Source of the DNA: Anaspis maculata
Taxonomy: Eukaryota; Arthropoda; Insecta; Coleoptera; Scraptiidae
Direction: 5' to 3'
DNA length: 64,000 nucleotides
Assembly: GCA_949128115.1 (NCBI GenBank)
Contig: OX421961.1
Span: 106,376,363-106,440,362, forward strand
A model generated the notes under the pieces. The model ran no database searches, was not told where the DNA came from, and worked only from the letters and a program-made list of their open reading frames with translations. Below, piece after piece: positions 34,522 through 46,563 of this stretch (within the stretch, counting starts at the first letter, position 1; every line of letters starts with the position of its first letter). Position numbers and translations under genes: made by a program.

Positions 34522-35504
34522 TATGCCGATCACGTTTTAACTTCAGCAGAAAATAAAACGCGGTTGGCCATGTTGCCTAGAGTGTAACGGACGCTCATAG
34601 ACCAAGTTGCGCGAAAACGGGCTGAGCTCAAAGAGGTTAGAAAATTTTGACAAGAAATGCCAGTTCTGGCGTCTCCTTGCATCATATCCGCTGCCCTGTT
34701 GCCTTGGCCGTTGTTTGTCATGATGTCAGGTGAGTGTCATAGTTGTTTACATTCCTGGGAAAATTTCATTAAGTGTTCTGCCCTCGGTTCTGCTATTGCT
34801 ATATTCATGGTTCTGCCTGTATATTTATAAAGTAAGTACAAGTAACACTCTTGTCTGAGTACTTAAGTTCATGTAAATTTTTTCTTTCATTCAAAGTTGA
34901 CTTCAGATGCAAATGATCATGGGGTGAATCCTCGGGTGAATTACTGGGACATCAGAACGTTCAACGGATTGTGATGGATTGCCACGAGATTACCACGGGA
35001 TTTCCACCGGATACGATTTCTTCAAATTAAATGGATAGCCACGGGATTCCAGGGAATTTCCACAAATTACCAACGGTTTGGGGCCACGCATGAGTCACCA
35101 CCAGAGAAAGGCGCACTTGCTTTGCGACGCTTATCATCACCTGAGGTCTCCACGCTATAAGGTTATTCATTAACGTTACATAGACCAATGGCAGATAGGG
35201 GATTTCAATTTTGTTTAGATTTACCAGCAATATTCCTTTGTTGAAACTTGTCAAGAATGATCTATGGTCAAGAATTACTGGGTAAATCAAAGTCTAGGGC
35301 CGCAGATTCGGAAAAATGTATCCCTGTGTTATTTGGTCAAATTTACATTTTTGGGAATACTGTTATCGGGTTCGAGCCATATTGAGGCAAATTTAATGGT
35401 TGACCTGCGATGTGACTCGATTGAAAAAAGTTGGCTTCTGTAATTTTAGCTTTTTAGGCCAGCCCTTCTGTCAACAGAGACAAGCCATGAAATGAATTTG
35501 AACC

Positions 35505-38500
35505 AAGGAGGTTATAATTATAGCAGGAGGGAACATGAGCTCAAAAAAGTGAAGCCGTGTGACGTCACGTTCTGGGTATGCAACCCGTAAGTTATGAACC
35601 ACACGAAGGCACACGACCACGAGTCACAGAGGTCCATCCCACAGAATCATGAATCTGTCACTGCGAATAGCGTAGTGACAGAATCAGTCAGTTTTTGTGT
35701 TTGTGTTTTTCCTTTGCCAATTTATCATTTTCATAATGGCGGAATCAGTCTCTTTCATGGCTTTTGGATGCTGAGACCACCAGCGGTCACCGCCCAGAAA
35801 GAAATTTCTCGAGCAGAAAAAGCAAAAGGGCATAGCGTAGCAGAAATGGAAAGCAGAACAGAAGGAACAGAGACGAACAGAAGCAGGTGCAGATAAACAA
35901 GCTACAAGACTCTAGATATGCCAAACCAAGAATACAAAGAGCTACAAGGCAAAGTGCCTAGATGCACGCTTAATCCAAACGTGAAGGCTGGAAGCAGCGA
36001 TTTGCAAAGTTGTGGTGTGGTGATGGGGTACAGACGAGTAGCTACACTGGAAGCTACCAGGGTATATCATGTTGTGGAAAGGAGTGAGACGATGGAGCAC
36101 TTGAAGTCATGTCAGGAATCGCTGAAGGAGGGCAGAACTCTGAGGCAATTGTTGGGAGATGACGAGAAGGGGCTGAAATGGATGACAAAGATTGAAAGAA
36201 AACAGAAGAGGTGCAACACTGATGGTGACAAGATGTGGCAGTCGAATTTTGTTTTATATTTATCAACATCCTTTTATTTTGCGGCGTAGTGTGAATAATA
36301 CAAATAAAAATTTAACATTCTCATAAAATATCAACAATAAAACTCAGTTCTTTCTCGACATTAAGTATCAGATTTTTCTTGATGTATGAACTTCTCATCG
36401 TCTCTTGTCTTCAGCGAGCGTTCTTCCTTTATTCCATCTCAGTCAATTTTCTGTTATTTATCTTACTGTTGCGTCCTATGCTTCTTTTTGTCTTTCCTGA
36501 TTTCTTATTCCTGTCATTCTCGCTTATCGTTCTACTGGTCTATCCTCGTTCATGCTCTCTAGGCGTCCTCAACAACTCAGTTGTCTCTTATCTACAAATT
36601 TTGTTGCAGGCCTCATCTTAGCTCTTTTCTTACTCGGGGTTACGAATTGTGTCTCCTCAGTATTTTTTTTTTACTCCGCAGACGCATACTTCATTCCCGT
36701 TGCTTCACGCTCCTTCTGCATTCTCTTAGATAAGCCATGTCTCCATGTCTCACCTGTGAGTCATCAGTCAGTACTGATCTGAAAATCGTATTATAGGTAC
36801 TTTCAGCTTGGTCTTCTTTGTTACTTCTTTTTTATTTATTAGTGTCTTAGTAGTACATAATGCTGGTGGTATTCTTCTACAGACTTTTTATAGCACTAGT
36901 TAGTTTCTTTTTCACTCCTCGTTGCTCTCTGAATTTTTTGATGCATTGTGAAGATGAGGCTTTGCACGCTACCTTTTTATCGGAGTCCACTTTGAGTGTT
37001 CAGCAATAACGTTGGCTCTATTGTCTTTTTCAGTTTCTTTCCCAGTAGTTGTCTATTTTCATTGGCATGTTCAGCAAGGTGATGCATTTATGGTTTGCAC
37101 ACTCGTTAAGAACCCCCTTTTTTTTTCTATGCTTTATATTGTAGATTTCCAGCAGCAATCTTTTTTCCTCTTCTCCCAAAGCTATTTATTATCTCTGATG
37201 TAAATTTATCATGTCCAGGAGCTTTGCCGTTTTTCAGTTTCAGGAATGCTTTTGTTCTTTCAGGTCTTCTGTTAGCGTCCCTTCATTTCTGTCTTCGATC
37301 GTATTTTCTTTGTTAATGTCGTCTTCATCAGTCTACCTTGGTTGTGCACTCAGTAACTCTTGGAAATATTCACTCCATCTTTCCATTACTTCTTCAGAGA
37401 CCACCAGTAGTGCTCGATCCTTCCTTATTGATTATGGAATGTTCTGGTGAGGTTCAGAGATCTTGAATATGGAAAAGTTATTTTCAATTGTAAATTTTCG
37501 AAGAGATTTACTCAAGTTTCAATAATAATTCTTGGGCCAAGCATTATAGTTCTTCTGATTCATCATCATTCTGTGGTTTTTTAATGCCTTCCATCATGGT
37601 GCTCTAAACTAAGATCTAGGCCTCCTAAAGCTAAGCCTCACATCATATCCATTTCATCAAATCATCACCTATGCACAAAAGAACTTGAAGGTTGAGTGGG
37701 CCGAGGCGGTCATACTTCAAGTGACTTTTTTTCTTTGTTCACTTTCTTCTTGAGTAAAAGGCAGTATCTTCTCTTCGATCGTGCCTGTGAAATCCAAAAA
37801 TAGGCATCCTTGAATTTGGAAAGATAAAACCAATATTATCAAAATTTTGTGGCATTTTTGACTCTCAATTACCTAATTGACTTGCGTCCATTTTATAAGT
37901 ATGAATTATCCAGTGTAGGTGCACACTAGTACAACACACACGTAGGTCCGTACGCACAATATTGGTAACTGTACTAGGTTAAATAGGTAGGTACACAGCA
38001 GCTGTGCACTGGGCAGTGCAGGAGGCATACTTTGGCTTGCTCGAGCTTTTCATTTGTTTGGTCTTCCATGAGTTTGCAAGGCGGTTATGTCCTTTTTAAT
38101 TCGGCACTGAACAAGGGCACACGTCGTAGAGGATACAATCAAATCATTTGGAGCTGCAAATCTTGAATTGGGCATATTCGTAACTTCAAAATTTATTGTT
38201 CCAGGTTCACTTACTTGTGCAACAGTATTTTCTAGTTTGGATTGTCTTCTGCTTGGAAAAACTGTCTCTGAACGGCGATCGCTGTGGTTTTCACATTCAA
38301 AAACCTCAAAAGCGATTGAAAATACCACATTGAAGAGCGAAACTGACAAATGAAAAATTTTAACCACAAAAACGAATGATATGCTGTCACTTTGCTGTAT
38401 AATTCTGTGGGATAGACCTCTGTGATTCGTGTGCCTTCGGGTGGTTCATAACTTACGGGTTGCATACTCAAATACATGATTTCCCCTCACCCCGTTCCGC

Positions 38501-38559
38501 ATCAAATTTCCTCGCCTACAAGCTGGGTTACGTTCCCTCCTTATATTCTAACCTCCTTG
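35505..38559. mobile_element. 3.06-kb element with long inverted repeats and 9-bp duplication
   Basis: Long imperfect terminal repeats (about 150-180 bp) begin AAGGAGGTTA on both ends and include GTATGCAACCCGTAAGTTA and TTATGAACCAC. ATTTGAACC occurs immediately outside both ends (35496-35504 and 38560-38568). Long terminal repeats with a nine-base duplication fit Mutator-like elements. No transposase is seen; the interior is filled by an antisense LINE fragment. Confidence 0.7.
36300..37450 (-). pseudogene. Decayed non-LTR retrotransposon, RT region
   Basis: Reading the - strand from about 37270 gives FLKLKNGKAPGHDKFTSEI, the conserved motif at the start of the reverse-transcriptase domain of many LINEs. 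Downstream frames are broken by many stops and shifts, and the end near 36400 is rich in K/R codons as in LINE 3' regions. Clade cannot be assigned from this. It is carried inside the 35505-38559 element. Confidence 0.6.
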
Positions 38560-38858
38560 ATTTGAACCAATTTAGTCGAACAGTGAGTAGATTATGACCA
38601 GGCAAAAATGAAAACTTGATCCAAAGTTTTATCTTGTATTTTTTTGTCAAAACTGAAAACGAACTTTTTGGACAAATAACACAGATGTGCAAAATAAAAA
38701 CCCGCCGATTCTGTGATTTTTCACTATGATATTTCTGCACATAATAAATATGTATTACGATTTTTCAACAGAATTGTGTCATCTTTCAGAAATGAGGATT
38801 GAATCCGAACTCTCTGGAGATAGAGACTAGAGCCATTCATCTGAACGACAGAAGCAGT

Positions 38859-39366
38859 TCGTCACCTCAATGTCAGCTTTGATGGCCGGACTTCATCTGC
38901 AGCACAGTCCCACTCCAAGTACCTCGGTGGGACCTTCGACCAAACATTATCCTTCAAGATCAACTTGGAGAGACTCACTGCCAAGACGAAGACACGAATG
39001 AACCTGGTTCAGAGACTTGCGAGAACTACATGGAGTGTCGACGCCACTACTCTTCGGATATCCACCATTGTCTTGGTCTAGTCGACAGCGGAATACTACG
39101 CTCCTGTTTGGATGAATAGCACACACACACACAACATCATTGACGTCATTCTTAACCAAGCATTGAGAATCATTGCTGGAGTTGTCAAATCTACCCAGAC
39201 TTTCTGGCTGCCAATTTTGAACATCGCAGCCAAAAATCCATGTGCAGATTTCGAGATAAAAAGACACTGGAAGGAAATATGGGATACTGAAGCCGCCGTC
39301 AAGAACAGAGCGATTGTAGAGGATCCGAAGAGCTTCTCCCTTCCAAGGAAAGTATGGATTCAATAG
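38859..39366 (+). pseudogene. Non-LTR retrotransposon fragment, C-terminal part
   Basis: The frame reads SKYLGGTFDQTLSF, then RLARTTWSVDATTLRIS, then STAEYYAPVWMNS and NQALRIIAGVVKSTQTFW, the signature of the region after the catalytic RT motifs in Jockey-like and related LINEs. One in-frame stop (TAG at 39079-39081) breaks it and it stops again at 39364. It is in sense orientation and unrelated in position to the antisense fragment upstream. Confidence 0.7.
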
Positions 39367-40091
39367 GATACGAACAGGGCAGGGAAAATGCAGATTTCAG
39401 TTCTATCAGTGAGGATATGTAGAAGATCCGAGTTCTGAGTGTGGAACTGAGAACCAGACCATGAACCACATCGTCGCGGAGTAGGTGTCCGCGGACAATG
39501 GCTTTCAAAACTGCATCTGAGCTAGACCTGTAGTTCCTCAACATCTCCATCGTCAACTTCGCACTCGCCCACTTGCTGCATCTACTCTACCCTCTGTTCC
39601 CTAAGATGGCCACTGATATCAGCCTCGCTGACATCTTTCCCTTTTTTTTTTTCATTAAAGCTACGTCGAGCAGTTTTTCTGTGGTTTGCCTATAGATCTT
39701 CGAGCGAATGCTGTAGCTGAAGTTAATTCATCTCACAGGTTTTCAAGAATTGTTGTATATATTTAGTTATAGTATCAATGTATCTTAAGTACCTACATAT
39801 AGTGATACTAGGTACTATTGCACTATATAAGTTGATTTACGTTGTCACTAATATTGCATCCTTAGTACAGGCATAGCAATTAATTCAGAAAAATTGTGAA
39901 ATTTTCGATTATTACCTTCGAGAGCTTGTAAAATCTATCACCTAAAGTTAAATTTAAAAGGCACAGATTAATTTTAGATATCAGCTATTGACCTTTATTT
40001 TTGACCAAAAATTAGAACAGTTTCCTCAACGTAATTTATTATTTTATTTGAAAAAACCTTGGAAAAAACCGAGGGGTAAACCGCTGGGGGT

Positions 40092-40276
40092 ATTATGGTG
40101 TACACCTCTGAGGTATTAGAAGGGAATTAGTGGGTATTACAAGGGTATTAGTGGGTATTACAGGGGTATTAATGGGTATTACAGGGGTATTAGTGGGTAT
40201 TACAGGGGTATTACTGGGTATTACATGGGAATTAGTGGGTATTACAGAGGAATTAGTGGGTATTAGTAGGTATTAA
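40092..40276 (+). repeat. GGGTATTA minisatellite 1
   Basis: About 185 bases of tandem units of 9-11 bases (GGGTATTAGT, GGGTATTACA, GGGGTATTA) with minor variation. Confidence 0.85.
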
Positions 40277-40772
40277 AACGTCAAGTGCGCATGCGTCAGA
40301 GGTGAACAAAGTTAGCAGAATCTCCATACCTAGTCATGAAAATGTCGGAAAAGTGAGCGGAAATCAGAAAAGTGAAAACTCGTTCTTGAAGCAGATCTTT
40401 TTAGCACGACTTACATGTTGTGTGTATGTGTTATGTGTCGGTACCTACCCTATCAAGTTTTATTGTCACAATTAAAACGGTTGGAAGAAAATTGCCAGCC
40501 TAAAACTTCTGGGGTGACTAACGCCGGGTTGTTCACTTCGAGTTTAACTTTACCGGTTTGGTTATTATGGAAATATTTGTTGCAACAATGAAATCTATGG
40601 CAACCAAACCAAGTTTAAAGTAACTCGAAGTGAGCAACTGAGCCTAATTCACTTATTATACGTACAGGCAATGGTGCAGGGTAGTAATACCTACCTACAA
40701 ATACCTACAGGGGCATAATGAGGAATCTTTTCAGAAAACATACTAGCTGTCCCATGAATAACTGTCGGAAAT

Positions 40773-41112
40773 GAGGAGCTTGTGGTGTGGTGGTCAGCGC
40801 GTTCGACTATCACTCCAGGGGTCGTGGGTTCGAGTCCCACTGTGGGCGATCGGATTTCCGTCCTCAAAACAAGCTCTTTGATCTAGTTGGAATGCTCGCT
40901 AAATGCAAGACGCACCGTGTGTCGAATAGCACGTGAAATGCGAACTATGGTGCCGACCCCATGCGATGTTGTTGGTCGTTAAAAATCCCTACCCTGTGTT
41001 GGAATACACAGGAGTTCGGCAAAATTTCCGATATAGTGAAGAAAAGCATTCACTGGCGTCGGTGCTAGGCCTCGCTGCGGAAATAGGCCGACGTTAAATG
41101 AACGAATAAAAA
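40773..41112 (+). mobile_element. tRNA-derived SINE, copy 3
   Basis: Head (A-box-like TGGTGTGGTGGTCAGCGCG, B box GGTTCGAGTCC), body and GAATAAAAA tail match the copies at 24547 and 30736. No clear target duplication remains. It lies inside the 8-kb nested stack. Confidence 0.85.
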
Positions 41113-41518
41113 CAAATATTGTTTTCACAAATTCAGCTTGATGTGACGGATTTACGACACCGAGTACGACATCTTAAAACGCTGTTATGAAACTGGTATG
41201 GGCAATGCCACATGGGCTTTATGGGAGACTAATCCACATTATACCTGCCTACCGTAGGTACCGTATCACTGGCCATGTCCGTGTTTTAGGATTCATGTAT
41301 TTGCCAAGTACATATGAGCTACCGAGTGAGCTCCAGATGTTATCTAAAAAAAAAAACCATTGATTATTGATACCAAGTGAACTTTTACTTTCCCGCCTCC
41401 CCACCAACATGGAAGGGAAAGTCGAGGGGAAAGTATGGTGATCGTACAGAAAAAGTTTTGAGATTTCGATGGATAAATCTATTCTGGGTCCCCAAGTCGG
41501 TCAGGACCATTTCCAGAA

Positions 41519-41566
41519 TAATGTCTGTCTGTCTGTCTGTGTGTGTCTGTGTGTCTGTTTGTGATC
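41519..41566 (+). repeat. TGTC/TGTG microsatellite in a dispersed repeat
   Basis: A run of TGTC then TGTG units follows an ACTTTCCCGCC...GGGAAAGT segment. A similar ACTTTCCCGACC...GGGAAAGTATTGTGATCG stretch occurs near 63128, so both belong to one dispersed repeat family with a downstream CTTGAAATTTGGTATG motif. Confidence 0.6.
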
Positions 41567-42070
41567 TTCCACGATAGCTGCCCAACCGTTGATCCGATCG
41601 ACTTGAAATTTGGTATGATGGTATGCAGACATGGTTTTGCTGTCGAATGACCGGATTAGTTTTTGGCTGTCATCTGTCGAACGAAAGTATCACTATCAAA
41701 AAACGACAGAAGTTACATATTTCAAGTTACTTCTTTTGCTGATAAAATCTTTCAGAAAAATAACAAAAAATTGGAATATGCTCCAAAATGACCTCTAGGC
41801 TCTGTAGTTTGTCACATCGTACCCCAATGTAGTTGACTAAGCAAGGTAATGCTACCAAAAAATAATTTCTGGGATTTCCTCTGCTCTCAAATTATTGTTG
41901 GATCCGGCATTTGAAAATGGCGACTCTGACGTCACCACTAATATCGCGTATAGGGACGATAGGAGTGCTTCTCCAAGGCTTTGTAGCATTTTACTCTATT
42001 CCGGCCTTCCCTACATTTATATCTGATGGATTTTAGAGAGTTTAGATCGGATAATTGCGAGTAATAACTA

Positions 42071-42272
42071 CAGTGGGTATTATAAGGTATTAGAGGGTAT
42101 TACTGGGTATTACTGGGGTATTACTGGGTATTACTGGGTATTACTGGGGTATTACTGGGGTATTACAGGGGTATTACTGGGTATTAGCGGGTATTAGTGG
42201 GTATTACAGGGGTATTAGTGGGTATTATAGGGGTATTACTAGGGTATTACTGGGCATTAGTGGGAGAAAGGG
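42071..42272 (+). repeat. GGGTATTA minisatellite 2
   Basis: About 200 bases of units GGGTATTACT, GGGGTATTAC and GGGTATTAGT, the same family and orientation as 40092-40276, 1.8 kb away. Confidence 0.85.
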
Positions 42273-42574
42273 GAATTAGTGTACATCATTTCGGTCAGCG
42301 GTTTACCCCTCGGAAAAAACATTCCACCAGTCGCCCATTTAAACTGGCGAAAATCTACCAAAATCAAGACGCCTCGTACGTTTATACAATCTTGCAACAG
42401 CGCTGTACTCGATTGACAATGAAAATTCAAGGTCATCTAGGGAAAAAGTGATCCAACATTACAGATTTGAGCATCCCCAATTATCGCAGAATTGCCAACT
42501 TGGCGTAAGAAAATTACCGTTCTAGTGCTGAATTTAAAAGCTGATCGGCATATATGTTTGGGGAGTTCAAAAAT

Positions 42575-42700
42575 AGTATATTACCAAGGTTGAGAAAGTA
42601 TTATTATAGCTGAAGCGCCAGTTTAGATCCCGAAGCGCAGCTGCGGGATACAAGGCGCTGAAGCTATAATAATTTTCTCGACCGTGGTTTATATAGAATT
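42575..42700. repeat. CpG-loop hairpin 1
   Basis: AGAAAGTATTATTATAGCT pairs with AGCTATAATAATTTTCT, then GCGCC with GGCGC, around a GC-rich loop CCCGAAGCGCAGCTGCGGG. A half copy follows at about 42785-42877 and a fuller one at 43752-43890. Confidence 0.65.
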
Positions 42701-42877
42701 TTTTTTACTACTTCAAAATAGCCATCCTAGTTGAGGAATAGGTTAATAATGATGTACTTCACGGCTAGTAGTGAAAAAACGAATATCATTCGGTGCGGCG
42801 GCACCTCTACCTTCCGGAGCTCAGCTGAGGGATTTAAGGCGCCAAAGCTATAACAGCGTTCACAACCGTGGTTTATA

Positions 42878-43468
42878 CAGGGTGTTTCAGTGACCTTGCA
42901 TAATACTTCGGGAGGTGATTCCTCTCAATAAAATAAGTCGAAAAGTAAGAGTAAAGTTTTTTCCTCAAGTGCTCCCTGAGGGAGTTACAGCTCCTCAAAG
43001 GTACAAAATGCAACAAAGTTTTCAATTATTTGCTCAAAAACTGTCAAAGGTAAGAGTTTTAAATTTGATGTTTTCGATAGATTGGTTCAATCCAAAACTT
43101 TTATTCCTCTTGCATTTTTTTCCGTAGGATGCATGGTTCTGAAGTAAAAGTGAAAAAACAAAGACGTGTCATGAATAATTTTCAACATAATCCCAATCCT
43201 CACTAATTTCGCTGCTACTGGTTAGATTTGTTTAGAACTTTGCATGTACATCTGCACTGTTGAGAAACTTCTCTATGCCAAATTTGAAGTTCCTACCTTT
43301 GACGGTTTTTCAGCAAATAATTAAAAACTTTGTTCAACTTCGTACCTTTGAGAGGCTGTAACTCCCTTAGGAAACATTTCAGGGGAAAATGAAACTCCCA
43401 CTTTTCGACTTATCTTCTTAAGAGGAATCACCTCCCGAAGTATTATGCAAGGTCACCGAAACACCCTG
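42878..43468. mobile_element. CAGGGTG-family foldback element, TA duplication
   Basis: Arms of about 250 bases starting CAGGGTGTTTCAGTGACC pair with the right end; TA flanks both sides. Both arms carry ATACTTCGGGAGGTGATTCC. It is related in its outermost bases to 53750-54337 and 61754-62335 but otherwise different. Confidence 0.8.
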
Positions 43469-43751
43469 TACACTATTTTCTCACTACGTATAGCAAACAT
43501 TGAATCCTGATTCGTAACGATTTGTTCAAGAATATGAAATATGAAAGGACTGACAGGGGGTTGATAATATATGACAGGAGGTTGATAATAGCGGGTGATC
43601 GAATAAATTTCTCCTCAAGTCGCCTATGATTCCCAAAAATCTGTCGGAAAAACGTGGCTACCAAGGAGACTGGGCCTACTTTGAGAAGAAATTTTTTCGA
43701 GCACTCTTTAGTGACAGGTGGTTCATAATGTGACAGTCAGCTCAGTGGTTG

Positions 43752-43890
43752 TGAAATAGTATATTATATACCAAGGTTGAGAAGTAAGCTATTATAGCGT
43801 GAGCACCGTTTAAATCCCGAGCCGCGTAGCGGCGAGGGAGATACGTGCGAAGGCTATAATAGCCTTCTCAAGCGCGGTTTATATACGATT
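43752..43890. repeat. CpG-loop hairpin 2
   Basis: TATATACCAAGGTTGAGAAG and TAGCTATTATAGC-like arms pair with GGCTATAATAGCCTTCTC and the GGTTTATATA end. The loop has CCCGAGCCGCGTAGCGGCGAGGG-type symmetry. It resembles 42575-42700. Confidence 0.65.
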
Positions 43891-44748
43891 TTTTTCACTA
43901 CTAGCAAAGCAGATCCGATTTGTGAAGTTCCAAAATTTTACAATAAAGCTCTGCATTTATTGTAGATGTCAAATACCAAGCAGACTTCGAGCATTTTGAA
44001 AGTTTTCAACTTCAAATACTATTCGCCGGGGTGATGATGACAATAAATGACGGTCGCGAGACACCTTTCGAATTGTGCGAGGCAGCAGATAAGGCCACCA
44101 ATGACTTCTGCCAGCAAAATGAAAAACCAAAAACGATTTAGGTACTACATGAAAACGTATGCAACTTTCATGAACTGGTCCCTTTTGAGAAAACTGCATC
44201 CTCTAACAATAGCAGATTGTAAATGATATGTGTGCTGATCGAGAAGTGAACACAGGTAATTGGGAATAATTCCAAAAAAGTAGATAATGTGAGGTTATAT
44301 GTTGTACTGAACAACCGACCATTCGGCCTTTAGCTGCTTTTTCACAAAATCAACCAAATTCACGTACACCACATCAAGCTCTGCATTAAATAAGACCCGG
44401 TCAAACAATTTCTCGACCTTTTCGTGTAAATGAGCTGCCGTTGTCCAAAATTTGATGAGATTCAAACGCCAAGTCGCCAAACGTCCATCATACGAAGCGG
44501 TTGATAATATGCACGGCCTGTTTGATTGTGTACGTTAATCGGACGAAGCGGTTAATAATATGCCCGGCCTATCTGATTTCACAACAGGATGTGAAATTTT
44601 ACTTCACGACCTCTGAACAGGTCAATAATGACATACTTCACAGCTAGTAGTGAAAAAAATCATTTCACGACCTCTAAGCACGTCAATAATGGCCTATACT
44701 CCACAACTAGCAGTAAGAAAAATTGTTGTTTTTCGCGATTACCTCATA
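43891..44748. other. Repeat-rich spacer with recurring TAGTGAAAAAA motif
   Basis: TTTTTTCACTACTAGC near 43888 is mirrored by GCTAGTAGTGAAAAAAA near 44645, and related copies lie near 42765 and 44690, so this may be another foldback unit of about 770 bp. A - strand frame at 44295-44480 (FWTTAAHLHEKVEKLFDR...) looks protein-like but I do not recognise it. Confidence 0.4.
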
Positions 44749-44799
44749 CCCTACGGACACACTAGAAAGCTTAATGATCATTAACGGATCGTCATTTAA

Positions 44800-46563
44800 C
44801 CCATTAAAGCCTAACGAGCCCATATGGAGCCATCATTTCTTGATAGAAATCATGACTGATATTTTGGTAAAAACCTTTATTTTTCAAAAAAAGTGTACCT
44901 GCACCGTTTAGAATGGATAATGATGATATACACTCGCAAAAAAAAATACCTTGATCGATGTTACTTTTTCCTTGCTAGCGCTCTGAAAATATGTGTTGAA
45001 TTTCTCGTCGGGAAACGATTAACTTCACTTTGATATAAATATTATTATTGATGTTATTCATGTCACAGTTGTTCTATAAATAATATTTTGCATTCTTATA
45101 TCATCATTCAAGCCTATGAAATGTTTTGTGGATGCAAAGTGCTTTTCATGTTTTTGTTTTTTGACCATAAACATAGCTGAGCCCATATGGAGCCACTAGG
45201 CTGTTATCGGTATAACTTGTGTTGCCGAGTTCTAAACCTAATAAATTATAATTTAGTGGAATAACTCTTCAGGAAGCCATTGATCGTGCGCACGACGATG
45301 ATGATCATAATAGAGAAGTGTTGGATGTATTCATAGAGCCTCCAGAAAGTCATGTTTTGACGGACGAGGAGTTAGCAGATGAAGAAGGACCTGAACTTGT
45401 TAATAATTTGAGCGGGAAACAGCTTGCTGCAAATGCCGAAATTGTTCTGACGGATCGGATAATGTGCGTATAGGAGGTATCAAGATATAACTGAGGTACT
45501 GAGGAAGATCAGTTACCTGCAGAAGTCGCTGAAGAGCCTGAAAATATTAGAAGACAATTAGTAGTGATTATCAAATCCCGAAATTATTCATTTTTGGATT
45601 CAGCAGATTTGGAGCTTCCAGTTGTACATTTTCCAAGCCCAGATTACTCACAATACAAAAATTCGACCTGCGTAGAAATATTATTATTTTCAATCATTTT
45701 GTTTCAAATGATTTATTTGAAAAAATAAGGAATGAAACGGCAAATTACGCACAATTCAAAAATTTTCCAGATCCGCCAGTAACCGTTCAAGAACTGAAGA
45801 CTTTCTTTGCCATACTGATTCTAAATGGATATAACATTTTGCCGTACAAAAGAAATTATTGGGAGAACGCAAAAGATATGGAGAACGAGCCAGTATCTAG
45901 TGCCATGAGAAGAGACCGGTTTTCCCAAATTTTTCGCTTTATACATTTTGCCAATAACTACTTTGTGGATGAACGCGCTAAGATGTAGAAACTGCGACCG
46001 ATAGCAGACATGTTGAAAGAAAAGTTCTTCGAACATTTTGTGCCAGACAAAATCTTTCATATGATGAGTTTATGATAAGACCTTTTGGCCGCCACGGGTG
46101 CAAACAATTTATACGTGGCAAGCCAGTACGGTTTGGTTTCAAAGTCTGGAGCCTGAATACACATTCTGATATCTAATAAACTTTGAGGTATATCAGGGAA
46201 AGAATCCAAAGGCAAACATCAGATATGAAGATTTTATCAAAATTTATGATGAAAATATGGATTTTAAATATTTGTTATACCATTTTTTCACGAAATGATA
46301 TGTATTACCTAATATATTTCACAATTTGATACATTTTTATCTATTCTTTGCATGGATCACGCATCATTGTGAAAATTTGTAGAAACATTGTGAAACTACC
46401 CGGGTAGCGCCTAGTGGCTCCATATGGAGCCATGTCATTCGGGCAGTTTTTTTTGATAAAAAACATGGGAAATACTTATTTTCCTTGTATATGTAATAGT
46501 ATTGACATGTTTTGGTGAAAAAACCCCATTTTTATCAAAATTTTTAATCTCGGTCTTAATGGG
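44800..46563 (+). mobile_element. piggyBac-type transposon, decayed
   Basis: The element starts CCCATTAAAGCC after TTAA (44796-44799) and ends CTTAATGGG before TTAA (46564-46567). CCATATGGAGCC palindromes lie near both ends. TTAA duplication and CCC-type ends are the hallmark of piggyBac. At 1.76 kb it is shorter than a full element, and its transposase gene is broken and truncated. Confidence 0.9.
45258..46190 (+). pseudogene. piggyBac transposase (DDE_Tnp_1_7) remnant
   Basis: Pieces of the transposase appear in successive frames: an acidic N-terminal stretch (LTDEELADEEGPELVNN, about 45350), then a domain segment (NHFVSNDLFEKIRNETANYA, about 45690) through VQELKTFFAILILNGY and SSAMRRDRFSQIFRFIHF (about 45940), then a stop at 45986 and a shifted piece with KQFIRGKPVRFGFKVW (about 46120). 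Frameshifts and stops prevent any full product, and the part after the second catalytic region is missing. It cannot be active. Confidence 0.85.

Larger units (their letters stand above)
40072..42325. repeat. Inverted CCGAGGGGTAAACCGCTG ends around 2.2 kb
   Basis: CCGAGGGGTAAACCGCTG near 40072 is repeated as an exact complement near 42297. Immediately inside each end is a GGGTATTA minisatellite, but the two satellites run in the same direction, not inverted. GTGTACA(C/T) motifs also flank both. This looks like the ends of one element that was inserted in the MITE at 34522-42552. Confidence 0.6.
34522..42552. mobile_element. 8-kb nested stack bounded by two halves of one MITE
   Basis: The first about 230 bases and the last about 245 bases match the two ends of the intact 599-bp MITE at 54857-55455. 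The termini TATGCCGATCA and TGATCGGCATA are inverted repeats, and TA flanks both ends (34520-34521, 42553-42554). Between them lie a 3-kb element with a nine-base duplication, LINE fragments, two minisatellites and a SINE. The simplest reading is a MITE split by successive insertions; a long parental element that gave rise to the MITE is the alternative. Confidence 0.65.

Noticed and set aside
35918..36289. 123-codon frame
   Set aside because: It has no recognised domain, lies inside a transposable element next to an antisense LINE fragment, and shows no splice or start context.
44295..44480. - strand frame with FWTTAAHLHEKVEKLFDR
   Set aside because: It looks protein-like but is only about 60 codons, sits in repeat DNA and was not recognised, so it is mentioned but not called.
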